Source: CAVQNQ01 sp963714205 (GTDB lineage Bacteria > Acidobacteriota > Terriglobia > Bryobacterales > Bryobacteraceae). From it: a DNA stretch of 64,000 nucleotides. Within the stretch, counting starts at the first letter, position 1; each line of letters begins with the position of its first letter. The position numbers were made by a program, and so were the translations under genes. The stretch covers positions 248,001 to 312,000 of the forward strand of contig CAVQNQ010000008.1 in assembly GCA_963714205.1 (NCBI GenBank), written 5' to 3'. Shown here piece after piece: positions 7,994 through 16,746 of this stretch. The notes beneath the pieces are model-generated. The model was not told the origin of the DNA. It saw only the letters and a program-made list of their open reading frames with translations, and searched no databases.

Positions 7994-8919
7994 ACGATGT
8001 AAAGGCCCGCCGAGAAATCGCGCGACCATCGCAGGTACCACCACAGCAGCGGCACGTGCAGGATGTACATGGCGTAGCTGGATTTGCCCAGGTAGACGGC
8101 CAGCGGCGAGGCGAGCGCCCGCGCCGCCTGGCCTCCGCCCAGAGCGAAGCCGATCAGCAGCACGGCGTTGAGGGGCCGCAGCGCGCTGTTGAGGTCGATG
8201 GCGCGGGGGAGCGCTTGTGGAAAGGCGATCAGAGCGGCGGCCAGGGCGCAACCGGGCAGATAGAGCCAGATCCCGCGCGGCATCCGCGGGCCGCGGCGCA
8301 GCAGGCTATAAGCGCGCGCGGCGGCAATCCCCATCAGGAAATCGGCCAGGTGGATCAGCGGTTTGATCTCGTCGGAGACGCCCGCAGCCCAGAGCACGCG
8401 CGTGAGGCAGCCAGCCGCCGCCGCCAGAACCAGCGTGCCGCGCCATCCCGCCCGCCCCAGGAGCGCCGCCGCCAGCGGGAAGCAAAGGTAGAAGAACATC
8501 TCGCAGGAGAGCGACCACGCCGGCGTATTCCAATTGACCGGGATGTGCCCCAGCCACGCCTGCACCAGCAGACCGTGCGCCGCCACGAAGTGCGCCTTGG
8601 CCGGCGTGCGGTCCGCCGTGATGAACGGCGCCACCACGAGCAGGCTCAGCAGGTAGACCGGGTAAATGCGCGCGAAGCGGGCCGCGGCGTAGCGCCGCAA
8701 GCTCCCGGCATTCCAGGCGATAGAGGCGTAATTGTGGGCCAGCACGAACCCGGAGAGCACAAAGAAGGTGGTGACCGCCAGGTACCCGCCGCGAATCAGC
8801 ATATAAAATGGGACCGGCAGTTTCTCGATAGTGGCGCCCAGAGCCTGGCCGGGCCCAGTCAGGTGATGCAGAATCACCCACAGTGCCAGCAGAAAACGCA
8901 GACCGGTGAGGGCGGGCAA
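7912..8919 (-). CDS. acyltransferase family 3 membrane protein (OafA/YrhL-like)
   Basis: The 335-residue integral membrane protein carries the family signature at its N-terminus (LTGLRFLLALWVILHH, with the conserved R and H) and about ten hydrophobic segments. These enzymes move acetyl or other acyl groups across the membrane onto surface glycans or other acceptors. The listed start is TTG. The frame is open about 30 codons further upstream with a Pro-rich sequence but offers no standard start there. The 3' end lies in the right copy of the direct repeat, and the gene converges on the HD gene and insert. Confidence 0.85.
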   Translation of the reverse strand: MPALTGLRFLLALWVILHHLTGPGQALGATIEKLPVPFYMLIRGGYLAVTTFFVLSGFVLAHNYASIAWNAGSLRRYAAARFARIYPVYLLSLLVVAPFITADRTPAKAHFVAAHGLLVQAWLGHIPVNWNTPAWSLSCEMFFYLCFPLAAALLGRAGWRGTLVLAAAAGCLTRVLWAAGVSDEIKPLIHLADFLMGIAAARAYSLLRRGPRMPRGIWLYLPGCALAAALIAFPQALPRAIDLNSALRPLNAVLLIGFALGGGQAARALASPLAVYLGKSSYAMYILHVPLLWWYLRWSRDFSAGLYIVGVVAISALVYAVIEEPAHRWLRRRLA

Positions 8920-9023
8920 GTGGGCGGAAGCGGAGGTGGCAGGCCGTTTCGGAGGCTCCGGCCGGGCCTCGACGGGCGGCGCGGGAGCGGGACAAATTTC
9001 GGTGGCGATACTCCGATTTTAGC

Positions 9024-9440
9024 TCAGCCTCCCTGGGAATCGTGCGTGCCCGTGCCGCCGAGGTCCTCGAGTTTGGTGCCCTTGGCGTTCACGCGCTGCG
9101 CCACGGTATCGCGCATGTCCACCTTGTTTTCGGTGGCGCCCACGCTCGAATCGGTCGCGGGCGAGCCCGGCGAGGGTGGCGCGGCCTCCGCCGGCGCGCG
9201 CTCCACTACGATATCGAAGCGGGCTACCAGGGCCGCTATGGCGCCCACGGCCGCCAATACAGGCGCCGCGATCACGCCGATGCTGGCCACCGTCAGCGGA
9301 ATCTCCACATAGGTATGGCCGCGCTCATCCTTGACGATGATGCGCCGGACGTTGCCTTCATGAATCAGCTCGCGAATCTTCTCAGCGAGCTCGTGACCCT
9401 GAACCTTGATACGCTCGAAGGCCTGCTCGAACTTGTCCAT
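9024..9440 (-). CDS. DUF4342 domain protein
   Basis: The 138-residue product shows the DUF4342 pattern: an amphipathic N-terminal helix (FEQAFERIKVQGHELAEKI), the segment REL-HEGNVRRIIVKDERG, then IPLTVASIGVIAAPVLAAVGAIAALVA, which may be a membrane segment, and a variable tail. The role is unknown. I use the ATG at 9440 because the upstream GTG-type extension (to 9473) adds no family sequence. It stands alone between the acyltransferase and the GH2 gene on the same strand. Confidence 0.78.
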   Translation of the reverse strand: MDKFEQAFERIKVQGHELAEKIRELIHEGNVRRIIVKDERGHTYVEIPLTVASIGVIAAPVLAAVGAIAALVARFDIVVERAPAEAAPPSPGSPATDSSVGATENKVDMRDTVAQRVNAKGTKLEDLGGTGTHDSQGG

Positions 9441-9481
9441 GGGGCAAGTGTAGCGCGGAAAAGGCGCGCGCACGCGGCGCG

Positions 9482-12400
9482 TTACCGGTCCGTCACTTCT
9501 CCCGTATTAAAACCCTCTACTACCATCTTGGGGCGTTCGCCGCGCGCGTCGGCGCTTTCGATCTCCGTCCGGATGGTGCGGCGCTCCCCGGGCATCAACG
9601 CCACGTAATTGTCGCTGTAAATGGCCGGCAGAATGCGGTCGCCGGACTTTTCCCGCACCACCTTCAGGCGCACCATCAGGGCCGGCTGCGGCGAGGGGTT
9701 ATGCAGTTCGGTCGTGAGGATCCAGCGATGGCCGCGCTGGTCGGCGCGCGTAACGGCTTCGAGCTTCACTTTGGGAAGATCGCGGATGGCGCGGTAATCG
9801 CCTTCCACCGTGCCGCGCAGGTAGAAGTTCTCGGAGATCGCATCGGAGCCGCGTGTCAGCTTCAGCCGGATGAAATGCGCGGGCGTCAGACCGTCCGGAT
9901 ACTCCATCTTGATGGGAACCACATCGCTGTCTTCGGGACTGTCCACGGCGGCGCTCTTCTCCCACTTCAGCGAACCATCCAGGTTCAGGACCTCCGCATG
10001 AGCGGTCAGACCCCGCGCGTCGCGGCCGCTCATGTTGACCACTTCGACGCTCTCGGTGGCCGGATTCCACTGGATGTGCAGCGGCTCGGAAGCCTTCTTG
10101 GCGCCGAAGTAACCGGCCGTGGGTTCGAAGTAATAATCATAGGTCTGCCACACGAAGGAGGGCCAGCAGGAGTGGCTCATCCAGATCAGCAAGCCCATGC
10201 GGTTTTTGCTCTGCGCCTCGTACATGGCGCGGTAGCCGTCGTAGTTGACGAACTGCGCCAGGGTAATCCATTCCTCGAGCGTTTGGGCGCCGCCGTAACT
10301 CCTGGCAATGACGTCGTTGAACGCGGCGCCGCGCTGGGCGCCCGCCTGGGTGAAATCGTGAATCCCCCAGACGTTGTTTTGCGGCCAGAGCTTGGAAGGG
10401 GGCATGAACTCCTTCAGGCTGTCCAGGGTGACCACGTTGGGCATGCCGAGTTCGCTATGCAGCTTGGTAGTGGCGCGCTGCTCGAAGTAGAACTTCTGGG
10501 GCTGGACGCTATAGGGGCCGTGGCCGCTTACCACCTGGTCGGCCGAACTGGGAATGTAGTGCAGGTCGGGATGCAGCTCGGCCAGCGTCTGCCGGATGCC
10601 GTCTTCGAGGGGCTTGGGTGGGAATCCCTCGTTGCGCCCGACATAAAGCCCCATCGAGGGATGGCTGCGCACGCGCAGCACGAAATCGCGCACGTTCGCG
10701 AGGAACATGGCGTTGTCGTCCGGATCGGGGCCATCAGCGGGGTTGGCCAGCCAGAAATCCTGCCACACCACGATGCCGTGCCGGTCGCAGGCCTCGTAGA
10801 ACCAGTCGTCGCCGGTCTGGCCCACCCAGTTGCGGATCATGGTGAAATTCATGTCCTGGTGGTAGCGCACGGCGATATCGTACTCGCGCTCGCGGTAACG
10901 CAGCATGGATTCGGGAAAGCCCCAGTTGCCGCCGCGCGCAATGAAGCGCTTGCCGTTGATCCAGATGCGCAATGCGCCGCCATCTTCGCTGTAGGTGAAT
11001 TGCCGGACTCCGGCCTGAAAGGTTTTCGTATCGGAAATCTTTTTATCGGCAGTTACAAACAAAAGCTCGACGGGGTACAGATTCGGCTCGCCGTAGCCAG
11101 CCGGCCACCACAGCTTGGGATTGGCGATCCGCAGGGCCGGCGTGGTGGAGGGATCGAGCTTCACGATCTTGTCCGCGGAAGGCTCGAGCGTCACCGGAAG
11201 CTCGAAGGCCACGTTTCCAAAGCGGCCGCGCAGCGTCCCGGCGACCGGCCGCGCATCGTGGTTGCGCAGGGTGGCCGAGAGGGTTACGTCCGCGCGCGTT
11301 ACATCGGGCAGCGGCAAGGTGGTGGTGGCGAAGGGATTCTCCACGGTGACTGGTCCGGAAGTGGTCAGGCGGATGTTGCTCCAGATGCCGGTATTGCGGC
11401 CGCGGATGGTGGGGATCCAGTCCCAGCCGACAGAAGCGTGGTAGGTGGGGTTGTCGGCGCCCAGCGCTCCGCCGTTCTTGTCCGTGCTTTCGAAGGTCTT
11501 TTCGTGCACGCTGCCGGGCGTGGCGTTTTTCTCGATGCGCACGGCCAGCGCGTTCCGGCCGCCTGAAACCAGCTTGCCGGTGACGTCGAAGCGGCCGCGC
11601 ATGAAGCCGCCTTCGATGCGGCCGAGCTTCTCGCCGTTGAGGTAGATCTCCGCCTTCCAGTTGATGCCGTTGAAATCCAGCCACACGTGCCGGCCAGCCT
11701 CGATGCGCGGTGCGGTGAATTCGTCGCGATACCAGAAATCGGCCCAGAAGAAGGAGTCCGAAATCATGAGCTGGTTGTCGCTGTAGTTGGGATCGGGCAG
11801 CGCGCCCGCGTTCCAGTAGCTGGAAAGGATGGTGGCGGGCACGGTGGCTACCAGCCAGTCGCGGTCCGGAAAGCCGCTCTTGGAGATGGCCTCACCGGGG
11901 GCCGTGACGCGCGAATCGCGTTCCAGGCGCCAGGCGCCGCCGGAGAGATCCAAGCTGCCATCGGCGCGCGCGGGCGGCATGGGCTTTTCGTGAGCCACCG
12001 GGCCGCCACGGCCGTAGACTTCCAGCTCGCTGAGGATATAGCCCTGGGGCGACGCGGGCCTGGTCATCAGGACGCGCACGTAGCGGGCCCGCGCCGGCTG
12101 GGCCAGCTTGATGTCGTCGTTCAGCCCGGTTCCGGCCGGCAGTGGCTGGAGTGTGCGCCACTGGGCGGCATCATCGGAAACTTGAAGCTCGCCTTCGGCC
12201 GCGCGGAGGATCCAGGCCAGGGCGACGCGGTCGAATGTGCACGGGGCGCCCAGGTCCACGTACACCCATTCTTCGCCGCTTCCCGCGCTCATCCAGGCAC
12301 TGCTGAAGCGGTAGGGACCGCCAGCCTCCACGCGCCGGCCCTGGTCGAACAGAGCCACTTCCATGATGCGCCATTGGGTGACGCCGGGTGCTGTGAACTC

Positions 12401-12994
12401 CACGCGAAACATGCGGTTGCGGGAGGGCGCCGCGAACGCGACAGACGGCTTGACGCTCCCGCCCGGCGGCGCCGGAGCGTCCGCGAGACGGCCGAGTTCC
12501 TTCCAGGCGCGTCCATCGTCCGAACCGGAGACCACCAACGTGTACGATCTTTCGCCCTGGCCAGCCGATTGAAAGCGCCCTTCGATTTCCACGCGATCCA
12601 CCTCGAGCGGCCCATCGCCGCCCGCCAGCTCAAGCTGCACCCAGCCGCCCGGGCCGTTGAAATCGACGCCCGTCATCGCGTTGTGATCAACCAGGTATTC
12701 GCGTTCGTTCTTGCTGGCGACGCCCGCCTGGCTGCTGGAGGCCACCAGCCAGCGCGGCAGGGTGGTCTCCGTGATTCCATCGGTGACCAGTTGCGCCGTG
12801 AGGTTGTAATCGTAGCTGCTGGAGTGGTACGCCGGGCGGTGCACGGCCAGGTTGCGATAGGCGGCTGTGTCCGGCGCCATCACAGGAGCGAAATCGGCTT
12901 GGGGATCTCCGGGATAGACGCCCACGCCGCGCGTGTACGGTTGGGCAGAAAGGATCGAGGGCACGGTGATGAGGAGAACGGCGATTGATCGCAT
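9482..12994 (-). CDS. secreted glycoside hydrolase family 2 enzyme with discoidin-like domains
   Basis: The 1170-residue product has a signal peptide (MRSIAVLLITVPSILSAQ). Two F5/8-type-C-like beta-sandwich regions follow (about residues 40-180 and 190-330), then a GH2 sugar-binding domain, Ig-like domains, a TIM barrel and a C-terminal beta region. In the barrel the acid/base glutamate is likely E789 in GRNEGF, and the nucleophile E848 in HSELGMP. The layout resembles beta-mannosidase and exo-beta-glucosaminidase members of GH2; the exact sugar cannot be read. The ATG at 12994 has GAGG nearby; the ORF before it is not signal-peptide-like. It lies just downstream of ubiE on the same strand. 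Confidence 0.85.
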   Translation of the reverse strand: MRSIAVLLITVPSILSAQPYTRGVGVYPGDPQADFAPVMAPDTAAYRNLAVHRPAYHSSSYDYNLTAQLVTDGITETTLPRWLVASSSQAGVASKNEREYLVDHNAMTGVDFNGPGGWVQLELAGGDGPLEVDRVEIEGRFQSAGQGERSYTLVVSGSDDGRAWKELGRLADAPAPPGGSVKPSVAFAAPSRNRMFRVEFTAPGVTQWRIMEVALFDQGRRVEAGGPYRFSSAWMSAGSGEEWVYVDLGAPCTFDRVALAWILRAAEGELQVSDDAAQWRTLQPLPAGTGLNDDIKLAQPARARYVRVLMTRPASPQGYILSELEVYGRGGPVAHEKPMPPARADGSLDLSGGAWRLERDSRVTAPGEAISKSGFPDRDWLVATVPATILSSYWNAGALPDPNYSDNQLMISDSFFWADFWYRDEFTAPRIEAGRHVWLDFNGINWKAEIYLNGEKLGRIEGGFMRGRFDVTGKLVSGGRNALAVRIEKNATPGSVHEKTFESTDKNGGALGADNPTYHASVGWDWIPTIRGRNTGIWSNIRLTTSGPVTVENPFATTTLPLPDVTRADVTLSATLRNHDARPVAGTLRGRFGNVAFELPVTLEPSADKIVKLDPSTTPALRIANPKLWWPAGYGEPNLYPVELLFVTADKKISDTKTFQAGVRQFTYSEDGGALRIWINGKRFIARGGNWGFPESMLRYREREYDIAVRYHQDMNFTMIRNWVGQTGDDWFYEACDRHGIVVWQDFWLANPADGPDPDDNAMFLANVRDFVLRVRSHPSMGLYVGRNEGFPPKPLEDGIRQTLAELHPDLHYIPSSADQVVSGHGPYSVQPQKFYFEQRATTKLHSELGMPNVVTLDSLKEFMPPSKLWPQNNVWGIHDFTQAGAQRGAAFNDVIARSYGGAQTLEEWITLAQFVNYDGYRAMYEAQSKNRMGLLIWMSHSCWPSFVWQTYDYYFEPTAGYFGAKKASEPLHIQWNPATESVEVVNMSGRDARGLTAHAEVLNLDGSLKWEKSAAVDSPEDSDVVPIKMEYPDGLTPAHFIRLKLTRGSDAISENFYLRGTVEGDYRAIRDLPKVKLEAVTRADQRGHRWILTTELHNPSPQPALMVRLKVVREKSGDRILPAIYSDNYVALMPGERRTIRTEIESADARGERPKMVVEGFNTGEVTDR

Positions 12995-13001
12995 GGGGAC
13001 C

Positions 13002-13724
13002 TCAGGCCTTGACGGCCCAATGCAGGCCGATTCCACCGAGCAGGTAGTTTCGCGCCTCCACCCGGCCATATCCCGTGCGGTTCAGCAGCGAGGAAAAGGC
13101 TTGGATGGAAACAAAGCTCCGGAGGGAATCGGGGATGTAAGTATAGATCCTCGGCCGGCCGTGCAGCAGCAGGCCCCAGAATGCGCCTTGCGCATAAAGG
13201 TACGCCAGATAAAGGCGCCGGAAGGGCGGTTTGGGCAGAAAAAAATCCAGGCTGACCAGCAGGCCGCCCGCGCGAGTGACGCGCGCGATTTCCGCGACGG
13301 CCGTTTCGAGGTTCGGAAAATTGCGCAGCCCGTAGCCGATGAATACGGCATCGAACGAAGCGCCGGCGAAAGGCAGCGCGCCCGCATCGCCGCAAACGGT
13401 ATCTTCCAGACCGCGCTCGCGAGCCAGCCGGAGCATGCGCTCGGTAAGATCCACGGCAACCGTGCGGGCGGCGGGATAGCGGTTGCGGATGAGCAGCGAG
13501 AAATCGCCCGTGCCGCACGCCAGGTCGAGGACGCGGGCGTGTGCGGGGAGCGGCGCCTCTTCCAATCCGGCCCGCTTCCAGCGCCGGTCCATGCCATAGG
13601 AGAAAACGCGGGTGATGAAGTCGTAGCGCGGGGCGATGGTATGGAACATCGCCCGCATCAGAGACAAACTCTGCTTTTCAGGCGGAAGCTGCGGCGCTCT
13701 CATTTGGCAGGCCGATTTTACCAC
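13002..13724 (-). CDS. ubiE: demethylmenaquinone methyltransferase (UbiE/MenG)
   Basis: This class I SAM methyltransferase of up to 240 residues has motif I VLDLACGTGDFS, the acidic residue of motif II in VAVDLTERML, and the UbiE hallmark GYGLRNFPN. It carries out the C-methylation step of menaquinone or ubiquinone synthesis. The family N-terminal segment MFHTIAPRYDFITRVFS is intact. The start is uncertain: GTG at 13724 or ATG at 13703 (MRAPQL), with no clear ribosome site before either. It ends 7 bp before the GH2 gene start. Confidence 0.88.
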   Translation of the reverse strand: MVKSACQMRAPQLPPEKQSLSLMRAMFHTIAPRYDFITRVFSYGMDRRWKRAGLEEAPLPAHARVLDLACGTGDFSLLIRNRYPAARTVAVDLTERMLRLARERGLEDTVCGDAGALPFAGASFDAVFIGYGLRNFPNLETAVAEIARVTRAGGLLVSLDFFLPKPPFRRLYLAYLYAQGAFWGLLLHGRPRIYTYIPDSLRSFVSIQAFSSLLNRTGYGRVEARNYLLGGIGLHWAVKA

Positions 13725-13742
13725 GGCCCGCCCTGCCGGAAA

Positions 13743-14921
13743 TTATCGCCGGGTGCTTTTAGCACTCGCCAGGCGGGGTGGCTCGATGGCCGCACCGGCC
13801 GCATAGTTCCCGACCGGCGGAGCGAGCGAAGTGTCCACCATCTGCACCATGGCATAGGTGGGCATATCTTCGGCTTCCTTGTAGAACATCAGGCGCCGGT
13901 TGTCCGGATCGAAATCCACGCGGATGAGGTCGCCGCCGCGCACCTGGTCCGTGGCGATCAGGTTGGAAAGCGCATGGACCAGCAAGCGATCGATAGCGCG
14001 CTTGAGATGACGAGCGCCGTATTTCAGGTCGGTGCCCTCGACGAGCAGGAAGTCGCGCGCCGGTTCGGTCAGCGAAAAGACGAACGGAGCGCCAGTGGCC
14101 GAGCTGAAGATGCGCTGCTGCACGATATTCAGCTCGAGGGTCAGGATCTTGCGCAGCTCAGTCTCGCCCAGCGGCTTGAACACTACGGTTTTGTCGATGC
14201 GGTTCACGAACTCGGGAGTGAACTTGCGCCGCGCGGCTTCGACGCCCACACGCGTGATCTTGTCGCCGAGCTTTTCATCGACGATGCCCACGGCTTGCCG
14301 CCGTTCCGCCTCGCCCGCGGCGAAGCCCAGATTGGGCCGCAGGATGGAATTCATCTCGCCCGCCCCCAGGTTACTGGTCATGAAGATCAGAGCGCGCGAG
14401 AAATCCACGCGCCGGTTATCGCCCAGCGTCAGCGTGGCTTTATCGAGAATGCCCAGCAGCAGATTCCACAGCGCATCGCTGGCTTTTTCGATTTCGTCGA
14501 AGAGCACGAAGCTCAGCTTGATCTTCTCGCTGTGGTACTGGTTCAGCACTTCCTGGCTCAGAAGGGGATGGGTTTCGCGATGGCCCAGGTATCCGGGAGG
14601 GGAGCCGATCAGCTTGGCGATTTCGTGACTGTGCTGGAACTCGGCGCAATCGATCTTGATCACCGCCCGGCTATCGCCCACCAGGCTCTCCGCGGTGGCC
14701 TCCACCATGCGCGTCTTGCCGGAGCCCGTCGGTCCTAAAAAGAGGAAATTGCCGATCGGCCGCCCGGGGCTGGACATACCCGCCAGATGGGTTTGGTAGA
14801 TGTTGATGATCTGTTGAATTGCTTCGTCCTGCCCAACGATCCGCTTGCGCAGGTCGGCTTCGAGTTTCTCGGCTTCAGAACCGGTTTGGCTTGGATCCAG
14901 CTGTTTGTTCAGGCGCCCCAT
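13743..14921 (-). CDS. AAA+ ATPase of the ClpA/B C-terminal (D2) type
   Basis: The 392-residue single-ring AAA+ protein has Walker A GPTGSGKT, Walker B FVLFDEIEKA, a pore-like segment GSPPGYLGHRE, sensor-1 FMTSNLGAGE and the ClpB_D2-small domain with sensor-2 arginine (KYGARHLKRAI). No N-domain or first AAA domain is present, so it resembles stand-alone Clp-like ATPases rather than ClpB itself. The partner protease or substrate is not evident. ATG at 14921 is preferred over the upstream 14963 because GAGAGGGG lies ahead of it and MGRLNKQ is a natural beginning. Confidence 0.82.
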   Translation of the reverse strand: MGRLNKQLDPSQTGSEAEKLEADLRKRIVGQDEAIQQIINIYQTHLAGMSSPGRPIGNFLFLGPTGSGKTRMVEATAESLVGDSRAVIKIDCAEFQHSHEIAKLIGSPPGYLGHRETHPLLSQEVLNQYHSEKIKLSFVLFDEIEKASDALWNLLLGILDKATLTLGDNRRVDFSRALIFMTSNLGAGEMNSILRPNLGFAAGEAERRQAVGIVDEKLGDKITRVGVEAARRKFTPEFVNRIDKTVVFKPLGETELRKILTLELNIVQQRIFSSATGAPFVFSLTEPARDFLLVEGTDLKYGARHLKRAIDRLLVHALSNLIATDQVRGGDLIRVDFDPDNRRLMFYKEAEDMPTYAMVQMVDTSLAPPVGNYAAGAAIEPPRLASAKSTRR

Positions 14922-15014
14922 ACTCGCTTTTCCCCTCTCCACTCCCCATCCCATCAGGGTCATACCACCCTAGCCTCCTGCAAGCCGCATGCCAATACAG
15001 AGCTGTTAGGAATC

Positions 15015-15734
15015 TCACTTCTTGGGGCGGGAGGGGCGCATTTCAATACGGCTTACCATGGTGCGCGCGGGCATTCGGAGAACCATGGTGACGGCCTCTG
15101 CTATGTCCTCGGGTGCGATCATCCACGCGGTGTCGCCGGTGCGGTCGGAGGGACCGCCTCCGAATCCGGTGTCCACGCTTCCCGGCATGATCGAGCTGAC
15201 ACGCACGTTATCGTAGCGATGATCGAGCATCAAGGCTTCCGTGAAGCCGTTCAATCCGAACTTGGAGGCGTTGTAGCCCGCGCCGGTACTGAAGGCGTTC
15301 TTGCCCGCCAGGCTGGAGATGTTGATGATAAAGCCGCCGCCGCGCGCGCGAAAGCGGGCCAACGCTTCGTGCGAGCAATAAAAGGGGCCGTTCAGATTGA
15401 GATCGATGTTGCGGCGCCATTCCTCGATGGACATCTCGCCCACTTTGCGGAAAACACCTTCCCCGGCATTATTGACCAAAACATCGACGCCCCCGAATTC
15501 GCGATCCACGGCGTGGAAGAAGTTGCTCACCTGCTGGGGGTCGGTAACATCCGCGGGATAGCCGAAAACCTTGCCGCGCGGCTTCAGGGCGGCTACGGCG
15601 GCGTCCACCGATTCTTGCGTCCGGCCGCACAAGGCCACCGCCATTTCCTCCGACAACAGACGTTCGACGATGGCCCGTCCTATGCCGCGCGTCCCGCCCG
15701 TTACCACCGCGATTTTGCCCAAGAGTGGTTCCAT
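15015..15734 (-). CDS. short-chain dehydrogenase/reductase
   Basis: The 239-residue classical SDR has the cofactor motif TGGTRGIG, the NNAG motif, catalytic serine in NISSLAGK and the YNASK catalytic pair. The residue after strand 2 (CGRTQ) suggests NADP(H). It belongs to the FabG/sepiapterin-reductase-like group, but the substrate is open. It is followed on the minus strand by the AAA+ gene and diverges from the GAF-like gene. Confidence 0.85.
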   Translation of the reverse strand: MEPLLGKIAVVTGGTRGIGRAIVERLLSEEMAVALCGRTQESVDAAVAALKPRGKVFGYPADVTDPQQVSNFFHAVDREFGGVDVLVNNAGEGVFRKVGEMSIEEWRRNIDLNLNGPFYCSHEALARFRARGGGFIINISSLAGKNAFSTGAGYNASKFGLNGFTEALMLDHRYDNVRVSSIMPGSVDTGFGGGPSDRTGDTAWMIAPEDIAEAVTMVLRMPARTMVSRIEMRPSRPKK

Positions 15735-15828
15735 GTCCCAATTCTATTCCGCTCGCGCAAGCGCGGCCCGGGCCAAATTCAAGCCCAAACGGTGGCAGCG
15801 AGGGCGGCCTGTTAGAATAACGACAGCA

Positions 15829-16746
15829 ATGGCCTCCAGCGCGTCCACTCCCCTTCGCCAGGCTCTGGAAGAGCGCCTCTCGCAGCTCTCCTCCGAGATG
15901 GAAGGCATGTTCGGCGAGGCCCGCGAACGCGCCCGGCGCGAGTTGGCGGAGCAGTTGAACCAGGCGGCACGCCGCATCGCGCAGGCGCCCAACGCGCGGG
16001 AGATCGGCGCCACCCTCGTGGATGGCGCGGCGGATTTCGTGGGCGGCTGCGCCTTTCTCCGCGTGGAAGAAGGCATGGCCAAAGGCGACATAGCCCGCGG
16101 GATTCCCGACACGGCATCGGAGAGGTTTGCAAATTTGGAAATTCCCTTGGTTGCCGCGGCGGCGCTGGCTGGAGCCGTGGAAAGCCGTGATACCGTGGTG
16201 GCGGAGGCATCACCCAACGAGGTCTCTCCGACAATGGTAGAGCTGGTCGGCCATGACGCCGGGGAGCGGGCCTGCATCTTCCCCCTTATCGTTCGCGGAC
16301 GCGTGGCCGCGCTGCTGTATGGCTGGGGGAAGATCGAGATCCCGGTGGTCGAGCTCTTGGTGCAAGTAGCGGCAGGGGCCTGGAGCGCACTTGCCGCGGC
16401 CGCCGCCGCGGCGCCCCCAGCCGTGCCCACTCCCGAGCCGGGATCGGCTTGGGAGCGTCTCTCGCTTGGAGAGCAGCAGATTCACTTGCGCGCCCAGCGC
16501 TTCGCGCGCGTTCAGGTGGCGGATATCCGCTTGCGGGAGCCGGAGGCTGTGCGAAGCGGCCGCGCCGGGAAGAACCTCTACCAGACTCTCGAAAAGCAGA
16601 TCGAAGCCGCCCGCGAGAAATTCCGCCAGGCGTTCTTCGCGGGCTGCCCCAGCATGGTCGATTACCTCCACCTGGAACTGATCCGGACCCTGGCCAATGA
16701 CGATGCGGAACTGCTTGGCAAAGATTACCCTGGTCCTCTGCTGTAG
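15829..16746 (+). CDS. GAF-like sensor/regulatory protein of unknown function
   Basis: The product of about 305 residues has an N-terminal coiled-coil region (LEERLSQLSSEMEGMFGEARERARRELAEQLNQAARRI), a GAF-like central domain (ATLVDGAADFVGGCAFLRVEEG to ARGACIFPLIVRGRVAALLYGWG), an Ala/Pro-rich linker and a C-terminal helical domain (LGEQQIHLRAQRFARVQVADIRL). Its GAF assignment is tentative. ATG at 15829 is chosen because the frame upstream (from 15571) is antisense to the SDR gene. Its 3' end overlaps the lytic transglycosylase start by 50 bp, suggesting coupled expression. Confidence 0.72.
   Translation: MASSASTPLRQALEERLSQLSSEMEGMFGEARERARRELAEQLNQAARRIAQAPNAREIGATLVDGAADFVGGCAFLRVEEGMAKGDIARGIPDTASERFANLEIPLVAAAALAGAVESRDTVVAEASPNEVSPTMVELVGHDAGERACIFPLIVRGRVAALLYGWGKIEIPVVELLVQVAAGAWSALAAAAAAAPPAVPTPEPGSAWERLSLGEQQIHLRAQRFARVQVADIRLREPEAVRSGRAGKNLYQTLEKQIEAAREKFRQAFFAGCPSMVDYLHLELIRTLANDDAELLGKDYPGPLL

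Noticed and set aside
9701..11566. Plus-strand open frame of 621 codons inside the GH2 gene
   Set aside because: Antisense to a gene with an intact catalytic domain; no recognisable protein features.
12933..14738. Plus-strand open frame of 601 codons opposite ubiE and the AAA+ gene
   Set aside because: Spans two real genes on the other strand and has no motif of its own.
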